Below are positions 56,288 through 64,000 of a stretch of 64,000 nucleotides of DNA, in pieces. Location: positions 61,182 through 125,181 of the forward strand of contig QLTU01000010.1 in the NCBI GenBank assembly GCA_003268905.1. Reading direction: 5' to 3'. Each line of letters opens with the position of its first letter. Within the stretch, counting starts at the first letter, position 1. The notes beneath the pieces are model-generated. The model ran no database searches, was not told where the DNA came from, and saw only the letters and a program-made list of their open reading frames with translations. A program made the translations under genes and the position numbers. This DNA comes from Acidovorax defluvii. GTDB lineage: Bacteria; Pseudomonadota; Gammaproteobacteria; Burkholderiales; Burkholderiaceae_C.

Positions 56288-58357
56288 ATGCACGAACTGA
56301 CCTCAGAAGCCCCCATTTCTGGACCCCAAGGCTCCAGCGACGCGTTGCTGCGGCTGATCGCCGACTCCGTCCCGGCCCTGATGGCCTATTTCGACCTGCC
56401 CGGCCTGCGCTGCCAGTTTGCCAACCAGGGGTATGCCGCCTACAACGGGCATTCCGTCGCATCCATTGTGGGCCTGACCGTGCAGGAGGCCATTGGCACC
56501 AAGGCATGGCTGGCCATACAGCCCTATATCGAGCGCTCGACCCGCGGGGAGCATGTGAAGTACATGCGCGAACAGACCATCCCCAGTGGAGAGTCCCGCA
56601 TGATCGAGGTCAACCTGATCCCGCACTTCAGCCCGCAGAAACAACAACTGGGCTCGTTCGTGCTGATCACGGACATCACCGACCGCTGGCAAGCCGAGAG
56701 TACCGTGCGCCAGAGTGAAGAGCGCATGCGCAAATTCACCGAAATCACCGATGAGGCCATTCTCTTTCACCGCGACGGGCTGATCACTGACGGCAACGAC
56801 GCGTTGACGCGGCTTACGGGCTACACCCTGCCGGAAGTGATGGGCCTGTCGATCTTCAACTTCATCAGCCATGAGTGGCGGGCCGTGGCCTATGAGTACA
56901 CGCGCGCAGGCCGCGAAGACCCCTATGAGGTGACCATTCGGCACAAGGACGGGCATACCATCCCCGTCGAGGTGGTGGGCAAGACCATGCCGCAACTGCA
57001 TGCCGATTACCGCGTGGTGGTGGTGCGCGACATCACGGCCCGCAAAGAGGCACAGGAGCGCGAAACCTTTCTGGCACTGCACGACACCCTGACCCAGCTG
57101 CCCAATCGCCGCTTTCTGATGGAACAGCTGGGCAAGGTGCTGTCGATGGCACGCCGGCGCAAGTTCATGGTGGCGGTGTTGTTCATCAACCTGGACCACT
57201 TCAAGACCGTCAATGATTCACTGGGCCACCACGCCGGCGACCAGTTGCTGTGCGATGTGGCCGAACGCCTGCGCCAGAGCGTGCGCGACACCGATCTGGT
57301 GGCGCGGCTCAGCGGAGATGAATTCGTGGCGGTGCTGACCGACATCCACACGCCCGACGATGCCGCCATGGTGGCCGACAAGCTGATCGAAACCATGCGC
57401 AGCGCGTTCACCGTGGGGAACCTGCCGCTCACGATGTCGCCCTCCATCGGCATCAGCTTGTTTCCGGGCGACGACACCACCGTCCAGGGACTGCTGCGCT
57501 GCGCCGACACGGCGATGTACCACGCCAAGGACAGTGGCCGGGGCAACCGGCAGTTCTATCAACCCGGCATGGACGTGCACGCCACCGATGTGCTGCAGCA
57601 AGAGCGCCAGCTGCGCGAGGCCATTGCCAGCAATGCCTTCGTGCTGCACTACCAGCCGCAGATCTGCCTGGCAGACGGCTCACTGAAGGGCTTTGAGGCG
57701 CTGGTGCGCTGGCGGCACCCCGAGCGGGGCCTGGTCGGCCCGGATGAGTTCATCACCTTCTCCGAATCGCGCGGACTCATCACACCGATTGGCCGCTGGG
57801 TCACGCACGAGGCCTGCCGCCAGCTCAAGGCCTGGCAAGACGAAGGCCTGGCCATGGTGCCGGTGGCCGTCAACCTGTCGGCGCTGGAGTTTCGCCAGCG
57901 CGACGTGGCCGGCGAACTCGCTGCCGTGCTGCATGCCACCGGGCTGGAGCCCCGTTTTCTGGAAATCGAGCTCACCGAATCCGTGCTGATGCACCACACG
58001 GGGCAGGTACTGGAAACCCTCAACGCCATCAAGGCACTGGGCGTGGGCGTCACCATTGACGATTTCGGCACGGGCTATTCCTCGCTGGCATACCTCAAGC
58101 GCTACCCCATCGACAAGCTCAAGATCGACCGATCTTTCGTGATGGACACCCCCCAAAGCGCCGACGACGTGGCCATCGTCACCGCCATCATCCAGATGGG
58201 CCACAGCCTGCAACTCAAAACCGTGGCCGAGTGCGTGGAAACGGCCGAACAGAAAGAACTGCTGCACCGCCTGGGCTGTGACCTGGTGCAGGGCTTTCTG
58301 GTGTCGGCCCCGATGGATGCACAGGCCACCCAGCGCTGGTTGTCACCACAGGGCTGA
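56288..58357 (+). CDS. PAS-PAS-GGDEF-EAL cyclic-di-GMP protein
   Basis: 689 residues, no membrane helix. Two PAS domains (about 20-130 and 145-260; ITDITDRWQAE and VRDITARKEAQERE mark their ends), a GGDEF domain (about 260-425) whose signature reads RLSGDEFVAVL, so SGDEF replaces GGDEF, and an EAL domain (about 435-685) with FEALVRWRHP, DDFGTGYSSLAYL and AECVETAEQ. The EAL catalytic acids look complete, favouring phosphodiesterase activity. Whether the SGDEF site makes c-di-GMP is uncertain. Confidence 0.93.
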   Translation: MHELTSEAPISGPQGSSDALLRLIADSVPALMAYFDLPGLRCQFANQGYAAYNGHSVASIVGLTVQEAIGTKAWLAIQPYIERSTRGEHVKYMREQTIPSGESRMIEVNLIPHFSPQKQQLGSFVLITDITDRWQAESTVRQSEERMRKFTEITDEAILFHRDGLITDGNDALTRLTGYTLPEVMGLSIFNFISHEWRAVAYEYTRAGREDPYEVTIRHKDGHTIPVEVVGKTMPQLHADYRVVVVRDITARKEAQERETFLALHDTLTQLPNRRFLMEQLGKVLSMARRRKFMVAVLFINLDHFKTVNDSLGHHAGDQLLCDVAERLRQSVRDTDLVARLSGDEFVAVLTDIHTPDDAAMVADKLIETMRSAFTVGNLPLTMSPSIGISLFPGDDTTVQGLLRCADTAMYHAKDSGRGNRQFYQPGMDVHATDVLQQERQLREAIASNAFVLHYQPQICLADGSLKGFEALVRWRHPERGLVGPDEFITFSESRGLITPIGRWVTHEACRQLKAWQDEGLAMVPVAVNLSALEFRQRDVAGELAAVLHATGLEPRFLEIELTESVLMHHTGQVLETLNAIKALGVGVTIDDFGTGYSSLAYLKRYPIDKLKIDRSFVMDTPQSADDVAIVTAIIQMGHSLQLKTVAECVETAEQKELLHRLGCDLVQGFLVSAPMDAQATQRWLSPQG

Positions 58358-58409
58358 CCGGAGCGCAAGGCTGTCACACGCGCCCCATGCGCATGTGGAC
58401 AATAGGCCC

Positions 58410-59891
58410 ATGCCCCAGATTACCGACTTCATCGCGCCCACCCGCCACACCGACCCCGCCGATGCGCTGGCCCAGATCCAGCGCATCTACCAGCAACAGA
58501 TCGGCCACCTGCGCGCGGCCATGCAACGCTTTGTGGCCGGCGACACCCCGCCCGCCCCGGTGCGGGCGTTTTATCCGTTCGTGCGCGTGCACACCACCAC
58601 GGTGGCGCGCGCCGACAACAAACTGGCCTACGGCTTCGTCGAAGGCCCCGGGCGCTTTGAGACCACCCTCACGCGGCCCGACCTGTTTGCCGACTACTAC
58701 GCCGAGCAGTTTCGCCTGCTGCGCAGCAGCCACAACGTGGACCTGGAGGTGGGCACCAGCGCTCACCCCATCCCCATCCACTTCTCGTTTGCCGAGCATG
58801 ACCATGTGGAGGGTACGCTGACGCCCGAGCGCCGCATGTTGATGCGCGACCTGTTCGATTTGCCCGACCTGGCCGCCATGGACGACGGCATTGCCAACGG
58901 CACGCACCAGCACCGCCCGGGCGAGGCGCAGCCCCTGTCGCTTTTTACCGCGCCGCGGGTGGACTATTCGCTGCACCGACTGCGCCACTACACGGGCACG
59001 GCGCCCGAGTGGTTCCAGAACTTCGTGCTGTTCACCAACTACCAGTTCTACATCGACGAATTCGTGCGCCTGGGCCATGCTGAAATGGCCAAGCCCGACA
59101 GCGAATACATCGCCTTCATAGAGCCCGGCAACGTGGTCACGCGCCGCACGGGGCTGCCCGCGCAGGCGGGCGACGAACTGGGCACACAGCCCCCGCGCCT
59201 GCCGCAGATGCCGGCCTACCACCTCATGCGTGCCGACCGCAGCGGCATCACCATGGTCAACATCGGTGTGGGCCCGGCCAATGCCAAAACCATTACCGAC
59301 CACATCGCCGTGCTGCGCCCGCACGCCTGGATGATGCTGGGCCACTGCGCCGGCCTGCGCAACACCCAGCAGCTGGGCGACTACGTGCTGGCCCACGCCT
59401 ATGTGCGCGAGGACCATGTGCTCGACGAGGAGCTGCCGCTGTGGGTGCCCATTCCGGCGCTGTCGGAGATCCAGGTGGCGCTGGAGCAGGCCGTGGCCGA
59501 CGTCACGCAAATGGGACGCGACGAGCTCAAGCGCATCATGCGCACCGGCACCGTGGCCAGCACCGACAACCGCAACTGGGAGCTGCTGCCCGACAACCTG
59601 CCCCAGCGCCGTTTCAGCCAGAGCCGCGCCGTGGCGCTGGACATGGAAAGCGCCACCATTGCCGCCAACGGTTTTCGTTTTCGGGTGCCCTACGGCACGC
59701 TCTTGTGCGTGAGCGACAAACCCCTGCACGGCGAGATCAAGCTGCCCGGCATGGCCAACCACTTCTACCGCGAGCGCGTTCAGCAACACCTGCTGATCGG
59801 CATGCGCGCCGTCGAAATCCTGCGCACCGGCGGTGTGGACCGCCTGCACAGCCGCAAGCTGCGCAGCTTTGCCGAAGTGGCGTTCCAGTAA
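58410..59891 (+). CDS. amn: AMP nucleosidase
   Basis: 493 residues, matching E. coli Amn. The N-terminal AMNp domain leads to a nucleoside-phosphorylase-like catalytic domain with ITMVNIGVGPANAKTITDH, LMRADRSGITMVN and ALDMESATIAANGFRF. It splits AMP to adenine and ribose 5-phosphate in purine salvage. A terminator lies just after it. Confidence 0.94.
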   Translation: MPQITDFIAPTRHTDPADALAQIQRIYQQQIGHLRAAMQRFVAGDTPPAPVRAFYPFVRVHTTTVARADNKLAYGFVEGPGRFETTLTRPDLFADYYAEQFRLLRSSHNVDLEVGTSAHPIPIHFSFAEHDHVEGTLTPERRMLMRDLFDLPDLAAMDDGIANGTHQHRPGEAQPLSLFTAPRVDYSLHRLRHYTGTAPEWFQNFVLFTNYQFYIDEFVRLGHAEMAKPDSEYIAFIEPGNVVTRRTGLPAQAGDELGTQPPRLPQMPAYHLMRADRSGITMVNIGVGPANAKTITDHIAVLRPHAWMMLGHCAGLRNTQQLGDYVLAHAYVREDHVLDEELPLWVPIPALSEIQVALEQAVADVTQMGRDELKRIMRTGTVASTDNRNWELLPDNLPQRRFSQSRAVALDMESATIAANGFRFRVPYGTLLCVSDKPLHGEIKLPGMANHFYRERVQQHLLIGMRAVEILRTGGVDRLHSRKLRSFAEVAFQ

Positions 59892-59901
59892 GCGCCCCGA
59901 C

Positions 59902-59925
59902 AAAAGCCCGGAATATCGGGCTTTT
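59902..59925 (+). terminator. Terminator after amn
   Basis: AAAAGCCCG (59902-59910), loop GAATAT, CGGGCTTTT (59917-59925): perfect 9-bp stem ending in T residues. The symmetric A and T tracts could serve both convergent genes (amn and ackA). Confidence 0.85.
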
Positions 59926-59974
59926 GCTATTTATTTAATAGCTATTAGCGCTTGCTGCATAAGCGCTTGAGCCA
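59925..59974 (-). repeat. Dispersed short repeat
   Basis: TTTAATAGCTATTAGCGCTT then GCTGCATAAGCGCTTGAGCC, directly after the amn terminator and 15 bases before the ackA 3' end. It aligns with 42911-42965. Confidence 0.85.
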
Positions 59975-59988
59975 CTTTTCATGCATAT

Positions 59989-61218
59989 TCATGCCTGCGC
60001 CTCCGGCAGGGGCACCGGGGTGGGGGCGTCATCCTCCTGGTACAGCAGGCGGGCCGCTTCGCGTGCGGCCACACGGCCCTCGTCGGTGGGCACCACCCAC
60101 ACCTGCACCGCACTGCCCTCGGCATGGATGGCGTGGGCAGCGTCGCCCGGCGCGCTGGCATTGCGCCCCGCATCCATGCGCACCCCCATCCAGCCAAGCT
60201 GCTCGCACACCTGGGCGCGCAGCTGGGCGTCGTGCTCGCCAATGCCACCGCTGAACGCCAGCACGTCAAGCCCGCCCATGCAGGCCACCATGGCGCCCGA
60301 TTCACGCACCACGCGGTAGGTGAACTGGTCGATGGCACGCTGCGCGGCAAGGCTGCCGTCGGCGCGCAGGCGGCGCATGTCGGCCGAGATGCCCGACACA
60401 CCCAGCAGCCCGCTTTGCTTGTAGAGCAGCTTCTGGATGCGGTCGTGGTCCCAGCCCTGCTCCATCAGGTAAAGCAGCACGCCGGCGTCGAGCGTGCCGC
60501 TGCGCGTGCCCATCATCAAGCCGTCAAGCGCCGAAAAACCCATGGTGGTGGCCACGCTGCGCCCGCCCCGGGCTGCGCACAGGCTGGCACCGTTGCCCAG
60601 GTGGGCCATGAGCACGCGGCCGTGCGCGCGCGGCGAGTGCTCCAGCAGCGTGCCCATGATGTATTGGTAAGACAGACCGTGAAAACCATAGCGGCGCACG
60701 CCCTGCTCCGTCAGCGACTGCGGCAAGGCAAACGCGCGGGCCACATCGGGCAGCCCGGCGTGAAAGGCGGTGTCAAAACACGCCACCTGGGGCAGCGCCG
60801 GGAAGGCCTTGCGGAACGCGCGAATGCCCGCCAGGTTGTGCGGCTGGTGCAGCGGCGCCAGAGAGTTCAGGCGCGCCAGGCGCTCCAGCACCGCGTCGGT
60901 CACCAGCACGCTGTCGCTGAAATCCTGGCCGCCGTGCACCACGCGGTGCGCCACGGCTGCGATGCGGGGGGCGCCCTCCAGGCCTGCCAGCAGCGTGCGC
61001 AGGCAGTCCAGTGCCTGAAGAAAGGGTGTTGCGCCCGGGCCGCCCACGGCCTTGCGCTGGCGCTGGCCTGCGAAAGTCCAGGCCATTTCGGGCTGGCCGC
61101 CGGGCTCCAGGCCCTCGATGGTGCCACTGAGCACGCTGGGCCGCACCCGCCCGCCCAGCAGGGGGTGGAGCGAGAACTTGAGCGAGGACGAGCCCGCGTT
61201 GACGGCAAGAATGGCCAT
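59989..61218 (-). CDS. ackA: Acetate kinase
   Basis: 409 residues. ASKHA fold with ILAVNAGSSSLKFSL, HRVVHGGQ, FDTAFHAGLPDVA, RRYGFHGLSYQYI, HLGNGASLCA and FSGGIGEH, all family markers. It interconverts acetyl phosphate and acetate with ATP. The MaoC-Pta fusion gene lies 15 bases upstream in the same operon and would supply the acyl phosphate. Confidence 0.96.
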   Translation of the reverse strand: MAILAVNAGSSSLKFSLHPLLGGRVRPSVLSGTIEGLEPGGQPEMAWTFAGQRQRKAVGGPGATPFLQALDCLRTLLAGLEGAPRIAAVAHRVVHGGQDFSDSVLVTDAVLERLARLNSLAPLHQPHNLAGIRAFRKAFPALPQVACFDTAFHAGLPDVARAFALPQSLTEQGVRRYGFHGLSYQYIMGTLLEHSPRAHGRVLMAHLGNGASLCAARGGRSVATTMGFSALDGLMMGTRSGTLDAGVLLYLMEQGWDHDRIQKLLYKQSGLLGVSGISADMRRLRADGSLAAQRAIDQFTYRVVRESGAMVACMGGLDVLAFSGGIGEHDAQLRAQVCEQLGWMGVRMDAGRNASAPGDAAHAIHAEGSAVQVWVVPTDEGRVAAREAARLLYQEDDAPTPVPLPEAQA

Positions 61219-61233
61219 GGCAAGGAACCGCTT

Positions 61234-62670
61234 TCAGTCTTTGATGGGTGCCGCTGCCTTGGGCGCACGCACGCTCCGGGCGTCGTAAGCAGCCAGCACC
61301 GCCAGCAGGGCCGACGAAACGCGGGCCGTGGGGCCGTCGGAGCGGCTGGTCAGTGCTATGGGCACGCGCGCGCCCAGCACGATGCCCGAGCCGGAGGCGC
61401 CCGCCAGGTATTCGAGCTGCTTGGCCAGCATGTTGCCGCTCTCCAGGTCGGGAACGGCCAGGATGTCGGCGTCGCCTGCCACGCGCGACTCGATGTGCTT
61501 GATCTCGGCCGCCTGGGCCGAGATGGCGTTGTCAAAGGCCAGCGGGCCGTCGAGCAGGCCGCCCTTGATCTGGCCACGGTCGGCCATTTTGCACAGCGCG
61601 GCGGCATCGATGGTGGACGGGATGTTGGGGTTGACCGTCTCCACCGCTGAAAGAATGGCCACCTTCGGAGTCTCCACGCCCAGGATGCGCGCAAAGTCGA
61701 TGGCGTTCTGGATGATGTCCACCTTCTCCTCCAGGCTGGGGCGGATGTTGAGCGCGGCGTCGGTGATGAGCAGCGGCTTGGGATACAGCGGCACATCAAA
61801 GCGGTACACATGCGACATGCGGCGGCCCGTGCGCAATGCGGGCTGGGCGAGCACGGCCTTGATCATTTCGTCGGTGTGCAGGCTGCCCTTCATCAGCACC
61901 TCTACCTCGCGGCGCGCAGCCATGCTGGCGGCCAGCTCTGCCGCTGCATGGCTGTGCTCTACCGCGTGAATCTCCACCCCTTCGAGGTCGATGCCCGCCT
62001 CGGCCGCCACGGCGCGGATGCGCGCCTCGGGGCCCACGAGCACCGGCACGATCAGCCCGTAGCGTGCCGAGTCCATGGCGCCACTCAGCGAGCCTGCGTC
62101 GCACGGGTGCACCACGGCGCAGCGCACGGCGGGCATGCCGTCGGCCAGCGACAGCAGCTCCTTGAAACGCGCCTCAGGGTCAAACAGCTGGATCTGCGGT
62201 GCATTCACCTTGGGAATGCGCACCTTGGTGGTGGGCGGCAGCACGCGGGCCGTGCCGTGCAGCACGCCCTGGCCCTTCTGGTTGACCACCGAACAGTCGA
62301 GTTCGATGCGTTTTTTCTCGTCGTCCTTGCTCGCCACGGTCACCGTCACGGTGAGCGTGTCGCCAATGCGCACCGGCTTGGTGAAATGCAGCACCTGCTC
62401 CAGATAAATGGTGCCGGGGCCCGGAAACTGCGTGCCCAGCAGCGCCGAGATGAGTGCGCCGCCCCACATGCCGTGGGCGATGACGCCGTGAAACAGCGTG
62501 TCGTTGGCGTATTCGGGGTTGAGGTGGGCCGGGTTCGTGTCGCCCGAGACGGCGGCAAAGGCCTGGATGTCGGCCTGCGTGAGGGTGCGCAGCAGGCGCG
62601 CGCTCTGGCCCACGCTCAGTTCGTCGTAGGTGACGTTTTCAATCCATTCGGTGTTGGGTGCCATGTTCAT
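61234..62670 (-). CDS. Bifunctional MaoC-like enoyl-CoA hydratase / phosphate acetyl(butyryl)transferase
   Basis: 478 residues. The N-terminal hotdog domain (about 15-140) has the MaoC motif FAAVSGDTNPAHLNPEYA and FHGVIAHGMWGGALIS. The C-terminal PTA/PTB domain (about 165-465) has AVVHPCDAGSLSGAM, GLIVPVLVGPEARI and ALVAD-like ILAVPDLESGNMLAKQLEYL. ATG 62670 is preceded by AAGGAA; an upstream frame is not needed. With ackA this gives a route from acyl-CoA to acyl phosphate to acid plus ATP. Confidence 0.92.
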   Translation of the reverse strand: MNMAPNTEWIENVTYDELSVGQSARLLRTLTQADIQAFAAVSGDTNPAHLNPEYANDTLFHGVIAHGMWGGALISALLGTQFPGPGTIYLEQVLHFTKPVRIGDTLTVTVTVASKDDEKKRIELDCSVVNQKGQGVLHGTARVLPPTTKVRIPKVNAPQIQLFDPEARFKELLSLADGMPAVRCAVVHPCDAGSLSGAMDSARYGLIVPVLVGPEARIRAVAAEAGIDLEGVEIHAVEHSHAAAELAASMAARREVEVLMKGSLHTDEMIKAVLAQPALRTGRRMSHVYRFDVPLYPKPLLITDAALNIRPSLEEKVDIIQNAIDFARILGVETPKVAILSAVETVNPNIPSTIDAAALCKMADRGQIKGGLLDGPLAFDNAISAQAAEIKHIESRVAGDADILAVPDLESGNMLAKQLEYLAGASGSGIVLGARVPIALTSRSDGPTARVSSALLAVLAAYDARSVRAPKAAAPIKD

Positions 62671-62731
62671 GTGGTTGCATTCCTTGGTGACGGATGCGAT
62701 TGCAAAAGTGTGTGCCGGTTCCCAGGGAGCT

Positions 62732-63511
62732 TCAGGCGACTGCGTGGCAGCCGCCATCGACATAGATGGTCTGCCCGGTCATGCCCGAGGCGGCATCGCT
62801 GCACAGGAAGACGCTGAGCTGGGCGATTTCGTCGAGTGTGACCAGGCGCTGGAGCGGCGCCTTGAGCACCGCGTTGGCCATGAGTTCGTCAAAACTGGCG
62901 ATGCCCGAGGCGGCACGCGTGAGGATGGGGCCGGGCGAGACGGCATGCACCCGAATGCCCTGCGGGCCCAGCTCCAGCGCCATGTAGCGCACCAGCGATT
63001 CGAGCGCGGCCTTTACCGGCCCCATCAGGCCGTAATTGGGCACGGCCTCGTCAGCGCCCAGGTAGGTCATGCTCAACAGGCTGCCGCCCGCCGCCATGTG
63101 CGGCACGCACAGCCGGGCCAGCTCGGCAAACGAGTGGCACGACACCTCCATGGCGCGCGAGAAGCCCTTGCGCGAGCTGTCGATCACCTGGCCGTGCAGG
63201 TCATCCATCGGCGCCCAGGCGATGGAGTGGATCACGAAATCGAGCTGCCCCAGGCGCTGCGCGGCGCGCGCCACCAAGGCTTGGAGCTCGCCGTCCTCCT
63301 CGACATTACAGCCCACCAGATCCACGCCCAGCGGCGCGGTCAGCGGCTCGACAAAGCGGCGCGCCTTGTCGTTGAGGCAGGACACCACCAGTTCGGCGCC
63401 CATCTGGTGCGCCAGCTGGGTGCAGCCCCAGGCAATGCTGTTTTCGTTGGCCAGGCCCAGGATCAGACCCTTTTTGCCGGCCAGGCTGAATGCGTTGTTG
63501 TTTTTTGTCAT
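62732..63511 (-). CDS. fabI: Enoyl-ACP reductase FabI
   Basis: 259 residues, short-chain dehydrogenase fold. The FabI-type cofactor site reads GLILGLANENSIAWGCTQLA, and the catalytic Tyr-X6-Lys is in NYGLMGPVKAALES. C-terminal TGQTIYVDGGCHAV is typical. It reduces enoyl-ACP in fatty acid synthesis; some homologues in such clusters may act on CoA esters. It lies 61 bases upstream of the MaoC-Pta gene. Confidence 0.92.
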   Translation of the reverse strand: MTKNNNAFSLAGKKGLILGLANENSIAWGCTQLAHQMGAELVVSCLNDKARRFVEPLTAPLGVDLVGCNVEEDGELQALVARAAQRLGQLDFVIHSIAWAPMDDLHGQVIDSSRKGFSRAMEVSCHSFAELARLCVPHMAAGGSLLSMTYLGADEAVPNYGLMGPVKAALESLVRYMALELGPQGIRVHAVSPGPILTRAASGIASFDELMANAVLKAPLQRLVTLDEIAQLSVFLCSDAASGMTGQTIYVDGGCHAVA

Positions 63512-63577
63512 GGGTGCAGTGTTGAGGGCGCAGGAAAAAGGCGCTTGGCCAGGCAGTGCCCGGCCAGCGCGCGAGGT

Positions 63578-64000
63578 TTAACGTGGATCGACTGGCCGAC
63601 GCAGCCTGCTGCCCGCCACGCCCTTCTTAACCGGCCTGAAATCTCGGCATGTGGATCGCCTGGGGGCAGGCACCGTGGTGCGGCACGCGGAATGCACTGC
63701 CACCCGTTTGTGCGCAAGCAAGTCTTCAGTCGGCATAGCGCACCATGACGTATTGGCCGGGTGCACACCAAAGTAGCGGTGCCGGTGGGTGCGTGGCGGT
63801 GGCACCAGCGCGGCGATGCGGTCGATCAGTTCCAGCGGTGTGAGGTGCAGCTCATCTGCCTTGGCACCACGCTTGTCACTGGTGGGCTCGCTGCGCTGTT
63901 TGGCACAGCGGTACACCAGTTTGCTTCCCTCTTTGCGTAGGCGCTCCATGGAAAACGGTGGACGCGCGCAATAGCGCAGCAGCCGCTCCAGCGCAGCGCG
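63578..64000 (-). pseudogene. IS91-type transposase remnant (runs off right edge)
   Basis: The minus-strand frame open from the edge to the TAA at 63578 contains a recognisable IS91/Y2-transposase C-terminal region: LLRYCARPPF, ERLRKEGSKLVYR, LTPLELIDRIAALVPPPRTH and RHRYFGVHPANT. After that point the sequence no longer resembles the family and is rich in Arg/Pro, so the 3' end looks replaced or decayed. The 66 bases between the stop and the fabI start carry nothing else recognisable. Coverage beyond the window is needed to tell whether the rest is intact. Confidence 0.7.

Overview
The window is a GC-rich chromosomal stretch from a betaproteobacterium, most likely a Comamonadaceae member close to Acidovorax. 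This rests on gene content and order, protein flavour, and a short dispersed repeat built around AATAGCTGC and AAGCGCTT that recurs at least eleven times. No rRNA, tRNA or CRISPR array was seen. Most genes are housekeeping or central metabolism, packed in short operons.

Layout. 0-3.1 kb (minus): lnt (cut by the left edge), corC, a GNAT acetyltransferase. 3.3-8.1 kb: an Lrp/AsnC regulator, a secreted lipase with its foldase, then hppD-phhA for phenylalanine/tyrosine catabolism. 8.06-8.87 kb holds no gene, only a nested inverted repeat structure. 8.9-12.7 kb: an alpha/beta hydrolase, fadD, a metallo-beta-lactamase-fold hydrolase. 12.7-15.7 kb is a lower-GC island of four unfamiliar minus-strand genes: a 62-residue membrane protein, a WYL-domain regulator and two proteins I cannot assign, the last three joined by 4-base overlaps. 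This is the best candidate for an undescribed, possibly defence-type, system. 15.9-21.9 kb: slt, fau, a GST, a CopG/ParE-type toxin-antitoxin pair, cca.

21.9-25.8 kb is a bufferin-type metallophore operon. An ECF sigma factor/anti-sigma pair (sigF-nrsF) diverges from bufA-bufB-bufC-doxX, and both directions carry a GTAACC-N16-CGAA promoter. 25.8-27.8 kb: trxC, a DUF2905 protein, a MidA-type methyltransferase. 27.8-29.7 kb is strikingly AT-rich: a two-TM protein, then a thioredoxin-reductase-like flavoprotein that reads straight into folB, giving a fused gene ahead of ttcA. 31-35.3 kb: a lipoprotein, a histidine phosphatase, a D-threonine-aldolase-like enzyme, and a sterol-desaturase/lysoplasmalogenase fusion that may act on ether lipids.

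35.3-42.9 kb is a haem d1 locus: cobA/nirE divergent from nirC-nirF-nirDL-nirG-nirH-nirJ-nirN around a perfect FNR/DNR box. It implies a cd1 nitrite reductase (nirS) and denitrification, but nirS is not in the window. 43-46.5 kb: a MacAB/LolCDE-like exporter. 46.5-49.7 kb: ruvB and ruvA separated by a secreted serine protease. 49.7-56.1 kb: phoH, ybeY, a TauE/SafE exporter, a universal stress protein, dtd-dbpA, a MgtC/DUF4010 membrane protein. 56.3-63.5 kb: a PAS-GGDEF-EAL protein, amn, and an ackA / MaoC-Pta fusion / fabI cluster. The right edge holds the decayed end of an IS91-type transposase.

A recurring theme is repeat DNA read as protein: the dispersed repeat lies in frame inside cca (twice), the desaturase fusion and probably lnt. 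A different GC-rich repeat adds 28 codons to nirH.
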